A stretch of 64,000 bases of DNA from Solea solea. Its lineage: Eukaryota; Chordata; Actinopteri; Pleuronectiformes; Soleidae. Location of the stretch: positions 11,245,433 through 11,309,432 of the forward strand of contig NC_081140.1 of NCBI RefSeq assembly GCF_958295425.1, given 5' to 3'. Under the pieces are notes generated by a model, which worked only from the letters and a program-made list of their open reading frames with translations, made no database searches and was not told the DNA's origin. A program made the position numbers and the translations under genes. This document shows, piece by piece, positions 26,243 to 37,600 of this stretch (position 1 is its first letter; each line of letters begins with the position of its first letter).

Positions 26243-29200
26243 TTAATTCTTAATCTCTATGTTCAATCAATTTTTTTTTTCAATCAATCGTCGGGAGTGA
26301 GCAAAAAGAAAAAAATATAGATGAACTAGTTTAATTTCTGATGTGTCTGTCATGCTCCGCCTTCATCTCCGCCTACGCCTCCTCCCCTTTTTCTTCTGCA
26401 TGCAATCAGTTCACCTGCGGCGGGAGCACACCTGCTCTCAATCCCTTCATCAAGCACCTACTTATTCCCTGGTTCTCCAGTCACTTGTGGCCAGATTGTT
26501 ACAGACCTCTGTGTGGTAAATGGCACAGCCCTCTTGACTATATCTCAGGTCTCTATTGTTCAGTTATTGCTTGTTTAGTAACATCATATTACTATCATAC
26601 TTCCTCCCACATCCATTTAAATCATCACACTAGAGATTTATTATTAATGCATTCATGGAATGAACCAAAGTCTTCTATTCATTGTTGATTGAAGAGTTAA
26701 TGTTCCTGCCAGAAACAATACAGTGACAGAGAGAGACACAGGCACACAAAGATGGAGATGGGGGGAAAGGAAAGGGAAAGGGAGGGTGAACTCTGGATTC
26801 CCAGGAGGGAATCACTATTTCCATTCCCGTGAAAGTACACACACAAAAACTACTAAGACATTTTAACACACACACACAGGTTTGCGCAGCTTTTCTTCTT
26901 AGGACGCTACATTGACTTCCCGAACCTTATCCATAACCACTTCATGTCTAAGCCTAACCTTGACATAAATACAATCCACATCTTAGCCCTAAACTTAAAG
27001 TTCTTCAGACATGAGGTTCTGCCTCATTAGGACCAGGTTTGTTTCTGAACGACTGGTCCTGACAAGGCCAGCGTTTATGCCAGAAAAGGTCCCAAAGACT
27101 TCACAGATACACACACGAACCGACTGAGGGTGACAAATAAATAAAATAAACAGGCATAGCAGGAGAACAATAAACCCCTTTTGTAACTTTTCATGTCTGG
27201 GTTTCATTCAAACTTCCCTCAGATGCACACAGAGTTTTTCTTGTGAGGACAGTCGTAGACATAATGCATTTCCTAGCCCCTTACTATAACCCTAACCCAG
27301 GTCTTAACCCTCAAAAACCATATAAAGTTTTGAGGACCAGCACAATTTGTCCTCACGGAGAGAAAAAGTTTGGGGAAAAGGGTTAAAAGGTGTACACACA
27401 CACACACACACACAGTGTCTCTGCATGGGGCAAAAATCAGAAAAGTTTGTGTTCCTCCTCCTCCTCCTCCTCCCCCCGACTATTACCGCTTTCCTCTCCC
27501 CCTTTCCCTCTCCCTGTGAGTCACAGGAGCAGCAGTTGTAACTGATTACGACATGGAGGCTACCTCCAACGAAGTGTTACTCACTGCCTTGCTCACAGCG
27601 AGGAGACGCACCTCTTTGCCTTTTGCATTTCTGTTCTTATAATGTATCCACAAGGATTTCTTCTTTCCCTTAAAATACACCCCATGAGTTTGAACCGTTT
27701 TGTGTCGTAAATATTAAAATAAAACTAAAATTGTGTGTTTGTGTATCCCATGCATCCATCTCTCTTTTGCTGGACATCTCTGTATGGCCAGACTTGTAGC
27801 CAAAACATTGCTCAGCATTTGATAAAGAGAGAGAGGGAGAGAGAGAGAGAGAGGGATGTCACTGAGGGGGAGGGACAAATTTGTGTGAGAGAGTGAGGGT
27901 TGAAAAAGTGGGTGGTGGACCTGCAGTGCTTTAGAGAGTGAGACACAGAGACATACACAGAGAAGCAGCAGAGATAATAACACACACACACACACACACA
28001 CGCACAACCTGACAGCATCTTCTTCTCACACCACACACACACAGAAAAAGTGGTATTCAGAGTATCTTTCCTAAATCTCACCAGATTTGTAACACATTTT
28101 CCTCTCTAACACACACACAGACACATACACTGAGCAGCAGAAGCAGCAGCAGCATGTTTCAGTGGAGGCTCCCCCAGGCAGCGTGCATCCTGTCGCTGTG
28201 CGTGTGTCTGCTTCTGGCATACGAGGATAATATCGAGGTCAACTATGAGGACAACTACTTCAATGCAATCCCAGTGGAAGACACAGCAGAACGTGAGTAT
28301 TAAGCTACATGTATGCGTTCATCCGATCAAGATGTGAAGTTGCACTTTAATTTAATCCTGGTGTGTGTCATCCGTTTCCTGTATAAGAGTATTTTATGTT
28401 TTTGTGTACAAGAGGTGACATTTAATTCATCGCTGTGTATATTTAAAATTGGAGCAGCAGCAACAGACACTTTACTCAACGCCAAGTCTGAGAAAGTTGT
28501 CTAGTGCTTTGGCAACTACAACTGAAGGATAAAACACATACTAAAAACACACTAAAATCTATTATGAGTGATTGATAATCTTCTGTGAGAAGGAAACTGA
28601 GACAAAGAGAACCAATGACAATATGCCACAGTGCAGTCTGTAGAGACAGAGTTTGAGACAGATTACAGCTTGAATGACAGATCCCCATCTGGGAGAAACA
28701 CTTCATCAGGAAAATCTCGTTTGGGGAAGCATCAGCGTTTCCTTTCATGTTTGGACTAAGATGTGATGATTGAGATGTGGTGATGTGATGTTAAACCTGA
28801 ATGAAACAAGGCAACAATGAGAGTGGCTCAGACAAATGACCGAGAGCAGAACTACTGTACAAGCACATAAATTACAACATTCGATTGTTTGTGGGAGGAA
28901 AATATGGGCGGGACAAGAAGGACAAAGAAGCCTGTAAAAAATCTTAGTTGGTATTTTTAGACTACGGAGAAAAAAAGTCATATCATTTGAGTTAAGTACA
29001 GTGTTTGTGCAGGTGGGTGAGGGGAGAACACAGGTCACAGCCTGGAGGAAGACACAGATCATTCATCCTGACTTGCTCAAATCTCACAATCTCTCGGTGG
29101 AATTTAAATGAATGAGGGCAACATGAGAGAGGCCAGGAAACAGATCATTATAAAGAGAATGGCAGGCTAAAACAAGACTTGGTTATAAAGTATTATCAAC

Positions 29201-31657
29201 AGACCGTGTGGGGTCATTGGTCAATGTCCTGAAAACTCACAGTCACAAACACTGCGGTCAATCTTTAGCAAATTCACAACATCATTGTTTTGTATTATAG
29301 AAAGGTTTTTTGTTTCTTTCTGTTGTAAGACAACAGAACTCAGAATGCAGACTACATGTTAACCAGCAGTAATGTCTCCAAACCCCTGCTCTCATAAAAT
29401 CACATTACACATACATTAGGGCTGGACAGACATTCAATAACTATATATATCTACTTTCTTTAATATAACAAATATCAAAGGTTCAATACACGTCAATAGC
29501 ACGGGTATGCATTGTGGAAACGTGTAACATGTATGTAACTAGTATGAATGGTTTATTCAGCAATCTTTCAGGAGTAAAACTAAATCTTCATCTATCTGAC
29601 ATTCTATTGGCAATATTGGCGTTTTATTGTGTTGATAGAAAGTGCTGACTCATAGGGAAAGTCTCAGAAGCTCATTCACGTCTATGAAGAGGTGTGTCTT
29701 CACGGGGAACGCCCATCCTCGTGCTCACTGGGCAAAACTGGCATCACAGCTTTTCTTTCTTTTTGTCCAAAAGCTCACAAACATATTTCACTATGCACTT
29801 GTATGAAATTAAGACACTAAATGGGTTTGAAACTGGTAAAAATGTAATGGTAAATGAACTGTACTTATAGCACAATTGTTCCAGTCTTATCAACCACTCA
29901 AAGCTCTCGGCGCTGCGTGCCACTCTTTACGCATGTTGATGGTCAAAGATCCAATCAAATGAAATCATACTCCAGGAGGTCTCTTTTCACTCAGCTCACT
30001 CCCACATGCTTCCAAATCATTCATAAACCACTGTCAGACCAGAGCTGCTTGTTTGGTGAGCCATGTGGAGCAGAGTGCACGAACATTCAGCCTAATTCAC
30101 TTTGAACCTCAGGGACAGGCAGCCAAAACAAATCCTGTAGCCTTGTGATGATTTCTCTCTAGAATACCTCTGCAGGTATAAACAGGCTCAAAAGCTAATT
30201 GGAACAGTGTGTCTGACACATTTCTCATTACTGGATAAGGTTTCCCATGATTTTGCCAACTAGAGGCTGGTAATAATATACTTCCCTATAAGAACTATGG
30301 GTACAATTTAGTCTCGTGGGGACACAGTGTTTAAACGTGTTTCCTGTCAAAAACATATACCAGATACAGCAAGGGTTTGATTTTCTGTTAAATAACTTCA
30401 CATTACTCTTTCTATTTCCACCATCTTGGTCTGCAGCCACACCGATCTCTCCGCCCTGCAGCTCATCAGACCTGACCAAGTGGGACAAAATCTTCTCCAT
30501 GCTGGAGAACAGCCAGATGAGGGAGAACATGCTTCTTCAGTATGCTGATGATATCATCAAGGTGGAGATGGGGTCACTGCGTGGGGAGATGCTCAAGTAA
30601 GTTGGACAATGGAACGAGACGTCAGAATAATTAAAAATGAGAATAAATGAGCTTTTACAAAAGTTGCCTGAACCTACTCGGTCTGTGAGGACTGAGCAGA
30701 TCCCCAAAGTATATTTCTGTCAATTTTAATGTTTGGATTCTCTAATGACGAATATTCATCACATGTGATGATTATGATTATATTAAAGTGATTATTAGAA
30801 TTAATACCAAATGGATTGCAAAATTAAAACTATAGTGTGTAAACTTTACATATTAACAAATGTCTTGTTACATTGTGACAAGACATTTGTAAATTCACAT
30901 TATGCGGATTAAGCCTATCTGCTCCACACAAGTCTCTCTGCATTTAGATCGCATGCCCCCTGGTGACATTCCTGTGCTGCACACAGGAAGTGATTCGTTT
31001 TATGTCCAGACAGCCGGAGGCAACAGCAACATTGTGCTAGTAAACTGAGACGTCTGCAAACTGTATGACTGAGAACACGGAGAAGCGCCAACACAAAACT
31101 ATAAATCAGAACTGAATCCTACTGCTCCAAAAACTCAGTTTGACTAGATATACTCTCGTGTTGCCTTTCACACACAAACACTCCCCCAGTCAGGTCTGAT
31201 AGTATTGCTTGACAGAGTAAATGGTAAACCACCTAAAGTGCTTTACACTACAGATCGACACATCGGACTTTGGGATCGAACCCCCGACCTTCCATTTGGA
31301 AGATGACCCACTCTACCTCTGATCCATAGCTCCCCAAAATGGCAAACACGTTCAGATGAAGGACACGTATAAATAATATTGTTCACATAGACACCAAAAG
31401 TTATGCACTGCAGCGTTAAGAACGTTAATTTCTTACGTCTTCATTTCATTTTCAATTCAATGATAAATTGGGAGCAAAGCCAGATTATGTTCTTTATTAA
31501 ATATATTGGTCTATTTGGTCAGATTTGTTGCCCAGTATGGAGGTTCCTGTGGAGTCGCAGTGGAGACAGCAGGAATGAAGATGGCTTCGCAACTTGAGGC
31601 TCGCCTCAAAGAAACCTTCGATCGCCTCAAAATTGGAGACCAGACCTCTGCTGCCAC

Positions 31658-31689
<32 letters not shown>

Positions 31690-34600
31690 CTGGGAATTCT
31701 GTTGGGAATTCCAACAACCTGGAGTCGATGCTGCATCAGCTGCTTTCCGCAGCAAGAGCACAAGCTTCCCGACTCACCAAGCTGGAGACCAGCTGCTCCA
31801 GCGGTCCTGGAGCCGGCATGGGGAGGACTACAAAGACAGGGTTCCAGCTTGCAGAGAATGGAGGCGCTGGCCACCCAGAGCAGGAGGTCACACCAGAAGG
31901 GAAGCCTCTAGATGGGGTGCTGGCTGCACTGCAACAGACAAGGGGGGAGCTGGAGGAGGTGCTGGGGTCATTGAGGCAAAGATATCTACCCGCAGGTAAA
32001 GATATCAATCTTCCCATCAGCAATCAGCATGTCTGTCTTTACGTGTTGCTTCGTGTAGCTTTGTACTTTGCTTCATCTTTCTCTCCTCTGTCTTCATCCT
32101 TTCTCTTCACCTTTCTCCACAGAGCCATCCAACAATTTTCCATCTTAATTTTTTTCCTGCGTTGACACATTCAGGTCACACTTGAAGTATTAGAATGAGA
32201 CCCCCCCCCCCCCCGTCAAACCTTGCTTCTGAACAACTAATCATGCTTCTTAAGTTTGTTCGTCAATACCGTTCCCACTTCCTCTGTCTTTCTCCAGGTG
32301 TGTTATCATCCTCAAGGGGCAACTGATCCTATTATTCACATACTAATATAATATATATATATATATAATCAACATACTTGTGTCTTTCAAGGGGTGAGTG
32401 ATATACAAATAAAACCAAAAAATAAATACATTAAAACATACTTTTTGATTTCGTACCCTTGCTAAAAAAAAACTTAGTTTTATAGAAGCATATAAGTTTA
32501 TAGGAGGTGAAACTGCATGACAAGTTAGGAATAATGTACAAACAGTTGGTGTGGGACTCTATAAGGCTTGACATAGCAGAGCTGGTACTCAGCTTTACTC
32601 TCCACCAATGAAATAAATAGTGACTAATACCTGTAACTTTAGTGGCTAAGTGAGTAAGTGATCCTGAAATAAGTTTAGTCTTGTAAACGTGAGTTGGGCA
32701 ACTTCATTTCCTATAGTTGATCAAATACGACTGCATATTACTCATCTCTTACACACAGTGCAGGCACACACACACTGTTTTTAACACTGCATTGACTTCC
32801 ATTTATTTAGACAGCCTAAAAAGCATTTTCCCTACCTGTAACCACAAGTCACATCTTACCTCTAACCTGAACCAATAACTTAGAAATTAGGTTCTGCCTC
32901 ATTAGGACCAGGGCTTTCGTCCCTTTGGTCCCTTTGAGTTGAGAAATGTAAGTCTGCCCCACATACATAGACAGAGGTGTAATCATTTGCCGGTGGCCAC
33001 AAAACCCACACCAAAGCACCATGGGAAAGTAGAACCAGATGGAAACAATCATGGATACGCACACACATACTTTGCTCCATTATTCTTAGAGTGGCAGAAA
33101 CTTAAAGTAAGAGCAATATTTGTATCCTCTGTTTTAGTGGGTAGGTCATGTGTTTGCTAACTGGAGAGAGAGGGAAAGGAAGGTAGTGAGGGAAGCAGAT
33201 GAGTACAACACAGGAAAAAACAGAAGTATACATGCTGGTAATGTCTACTAAACCTCCAACAGAGCCCCTCTGCACAAAATACATTTACACAGAAAGAAGA
33301 AAGATGAATGAAATGCAGCAGGACAAACTAATGGATCAGATAACCCTGAGGGAAAAAAATGATCAATGACCATGAACTGAACTTTGACTGTCTCTCATTT
33401 AACCAAAGGCTTTCATATACTGCAGCTTGACAGGCATTTACCTGCATATCATATTATGTGCAGTCCCAGCCTGTTGAGTTCAGACACTTAATCTGCTAAA
33501 CGCTTAATCTGATAGTATAAAACAAAAACTAGATGTAGAAATATTAAAATTTTCTTCATTGTGTTGTTAAACAAGAAACTGAGCCTGATCCCCAGCTTTC
33601 ATTTTATGTGGAGTCCCACAAGGCTCAATTTCAGGCCCAGTAGTTTTGTCAGTTTCTTGCTTCCACTATATACTGTATCATTAAAATATTTTATGTTATA
33701 TTGATTTCACATTACTTCATCTTCCATTACAGTAAAGATGTACAAAACAAAAACCTCTAGGACAAGGCACACATTTAAAACCTTTGTCCAGATAAATCAT
33801 TTTAACTTGCTTTACTTTCATTGTTTTGAAAATGGCCTTTCACATCAAAATACCTGGGAATCCCATCATTTTCTTGCATCCTCAGTGAACATAGGATCAT
33901 TTTTACTGTTGCTCATCTTTGGTAACGCTTATTCTCATCTGCTTCATATCCACTGTTACATCTCTATACTGGTTTGTTTGCTTTCCTTAAAGCTACATGT
34001 TGTGTTTTTGGGCTTTGTTTAACAGGCTCATTTATAATCCCCAAGTCAGATTCATATTCCTAAATGAATACTCTCCCTTGATGTTTTGTAAGACTCCTTA
34101 ATTAAATTTAACCCTATAAAATGCTATAGAGTTTACATATTAACATTTAAACGTTGGGGTGTTAATGGGTTCATTAGTTACTTTAACCTATTCAGTATTC
34201 TCAGGACATCCAGCACATCCATAAAAATTGACCTGTAGTTGCATAGGATTAATTCACTGACAATAAACACCATTTCATCTTCTTGTGGCACAGGCTGTGA
34301 GATGGGTCTCCTCTTCCCAATGCGCTCCCATCGAATCTACACCTCCGTCATATCAGATATCCCTCTCGCCATCTCTGCATTCACCATCTGCATGTGGTTG
34401 AAGCCAACGACGATCTCCAACAAAACGGTGCTGTTCTCCTACGGCAACCGCCGCAACCCATATGAGATCCAGCTGCTGCTTGGCCAAACTTCTGCCCGCC
34501 TCACGGTCGGAGGAGAATCTCACCTGGTAGAAGCACGAGGTGTGGTGAAACCAGGAGAGTGGATCCACTTGTGTGGGGCTTGGTCATCTGATCAGGGTCT

Positions 34601-37600
34601 TGCAACCCTGTGGGCAGGTGGGAAAAAAGTTGCCTATATTCCTGGAGTGGCTGAGGGACACGTTTTACCAGATGGGGGTTCACTCCAGCTGGGCCAGGAG
34701 AGGAATGGCTGCTGCTCTCCATCTTCAAGCAGCGGGGGAGGCATGGCAGGGTTTGAAGGAGGCTTCAACGCCAAGCTGGCATTTGCTGGGAAGATGACAG
34801 GAGTCAATATGTGGGACAGGGTGCTGTCAGAGGAGGAGATTACCCAGCTGGCTTTGCAGAATGGCCAAAGCTGTGAGCAGAGAGGAAACATAGTGGCATG
34901 GGGCATGACGGAGATGGTGCCACACGGAGGCGCTCAGTTTATCTACTAGCAGACTCTTTGAGACTTTATTATCACTGGTATCGTCCTTTTCATCATCACC
35001 ATAATTGTCAGCAACATCAATGTTTTCAGAGTAACTTACAACTCTATCATCATCATTTCTATCTCCGTAGCTACAATTTGAAATTATTATATTGTGTTTT
35101 ATTCAAATCCATTGCTCCTCAGTGCTAAGAATATGAACACTTGTGCTGCGAGGAACTCTACTGGATATGGTCAAATGAGAGGAAGCCAATGCTGTGAGAG
35201 ACTGAAGTGTATTTTTTTAACCTAACCTTCTGAACTAAGGCTATTTCTCTCTCTCTCGCACACACACACACACTGCATTCTTTGTCACACCTGTGCACAC
35301 ACATGCTCACACTGAGCTTCGAAAACGTGTAATGTAGCAGAAAACTGCATTTACCAACGGCTTCATTTGAAGTGAATGAGTTGTGAGCTGTAAACAGTGT
35401 AATCACGAGGGAAATGAGTGGTCACAAACACTTAGAAATTGTCATCTCAAACGTGTCGCAGGGTGTCATTTAAGTAATAATGTGTTTGTCGTCTTTGTAT
35501 ATCCACATTTTGTATCATGTGTTTCCCCTCTGCCTTTTACTGGAGGACATTAATGTCATCAAATATTTAGTTTATAGCTTTGCTATCTTGTAGGTACATT
35601 TAAGCTAAACATTTGACTGATTGAAAAGTTGATTGAAAGCAGAGGAATATTACAAATGCATTAATGATGTGTAGTAATGCAATGTGTAGAGATTTATGTA
35701 ATAACTTTGGAAATGAAAACTGCTGTATTTGCTTTCTCTTCAAGCCTGGCCAATAGTGACTTTAAACAAGCATCCAAATTATCATTATTTTTATTATTGA
35801 AATCATTTAAGACCTTACATTTGCAAACGTGTGTCCCAATTAAACTGTTTACATTCATATTAGTTATATAAGTCCAGGTTTTTTTTTTGTTTGAATTTTC
35901 AATTCATTTTAGGTTTAAAGATATATATGTCTCCTTTTTTGATACTACCGAAAGTTATTATGTTAGTGGAGATTGAGAGAGAGAGTGTTTTTTAAGGGTG
36001 ATAAAGAAACTGAGGACAATGTTTACACAATTTAATCTTTTATGAACTAAGTTGCATTGTATTATAATTGTAAATTGCTTTTGTTTTTCTAATGAAAGGG
36101 TAAAACTGAATGTATTTTGTACATAAATATATTTTACGTAACATGAGTGGATGAATGGAGAGTGAGTTATGAATAAACATTTCAGTCTATTGTTAATCTC
36201 ACTTCTTGGTGATTTTTTTGTCAATAAAAAAATGAAAACAGTGTTTGCCTGTAGCTGCTCAGTGTCTCACAGTTTACAGTGACACATCATAGGAGCTTAA
36301 ATGTGGAAGATAACAGGCTCCTCCTGCAGCTATAATCACATTTTTATAAACACACACTTTTCTGAAACTGTGACCTGTTGATGAAAATAGAAACGCCTCC
36401 TCCCTCATCCATCCAGCCTTTCCCCAAAACCAAAGTACAGCACCTACATGTTTTGCAACAGGTGGGGCAAAAACAGACATTGAACTCTGACACATGACTT
36501 TGACACTTTACACACTGCAGTGTTACGTTAAGATTAGGTTTTACTGAAAGGAAAAGGAACTCTTGCCTCCGAATCCCTTTGGGGTCAAACGCATACCAGA
36601 TGTGAGTGTGCATACGTGTGAGTGTGCTCGAATAACATCTGACAGCCACTGAGTTCAGCTGTGGTTTACTGAAGCTGCCAATGACACTTTCACACTTTAT
36701 CCTGCTGTTAGCTCCCTGTTACTAGTCAACACTATAGACACTAGATACACAGTATCAAACCAGGTCCACAGAAATGAGTTTCTGCTTCGTTATGACCAGG
36801 TTTTGGTCCCCATGAGGACTACTGGCAACTGTGTGTGTGTGTTAGGTGTGGGTCAAAATATCGTTTGCTGATATATCGTCTTCTTTCCTCGTGCAATACA
36901 ATCATCAATAGGCCAGGGCAAATATAGATATTTGAATTAACAAATGTCTCCTTGCGGTGTCGCTGCTCAAATGAATGAGGGAAACTTGGGTGGAAGTTAC
37001 CTGGCCGAAGAAGAGGGAGTTCACAGTGGGATAATGGTGGAGAAAGTTACGTTAAGAGATGCTCCAGCCATGTTCAATACCTGGGCTTTATGCACTTTGT
37101 TCTCTGTGTTGTGAATGAATAGTTCACATTTAGTTTCACATTTTGTTTTCTGCACTTAGACCAGGGGTCTGCGACCTTTACTTTGAAAAGAGCCATTTAT
37201 GTCGCCGCCTCGCCACCAAAATAAAACTAATCTTTAGCTGCAAAACCCATTTGACTCATCAATTTAAGATAATATCACATATACGTTTTTTATACAGATA
37301 TACTACATACAAAATAATGCTAGTTTGTTGCATCAAGAACTACAAAAAGAAAACTTTTGACATTTCATTGCTGTGGAGAAAAAGATTTTATGTAGTTCAT
37401 GCTTGAGAAAACCTGCCTGGCATACAGTAAATATCGTGGATCCAAAGATGGACAGGACAAGAATTGTCGGGTTTGGGTTGGTTTTCATTATCACACTTGA
37501 CGTAGACATTGGATGTGATGCACAAAATATTAAAACACTTTTATTAATCACCTTGATATCTAAATAAGAGGTGTTATTTTTATTCAGATATCGTGATGTA

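Larger units (their letters stand above)
20609..28153. other. veph1 intron 3, part upstream of ptx3
   Basis: Non-coding. Tracked repeats are a tRNA-derived remnant (21535-21660), short telomere-like run (23127-23144), MITE-like copy (23215-23562), LINE fragment (24568-24870), (AT)n (26209-26240), LTR-like piece (26346-26530), dispersed-family copies (26880-27060, 27225-27355), and CA/GA microsatellites (22475-22590, 27394-27414, 27825-27853, 27980-28002). The ptx3 promoter must lie in the last part. A consensus AP-1 heptamer TGAGTCA is at 27517-27523, but no TATA or NF-kB consensus was found. Confidence 0.7.
30597..31522. other. ptx3 intron 2
   Basis: 926 bp. It holds a perfect hairpin (30855-30889), an unnamed repeat copy (30930-31105) and a tRNA-derived remnant (31225-31345), so most of the intron is repeat-derived. 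Confidence 0.7.
31996..34293. other. ptx3 intron 3
   Basis: 2.3 kb. Contains a (C)n run near 32200, (AT)n near 32345-32366, a 'CTCATTAGGACC' family copy (32755-32925) and a LINE reverse-transcriptase fragment (33580-33720). The rest is AT-rich. Confidence 0.7.

Noticed and set aside
27517..27523. AP-1 heptamer TGAGTCA as a ptx3 promoter element
   Set aside because: A single 7-bp match about 640 bp before the ATG is expected by chance. Mentioned only in the intron description.
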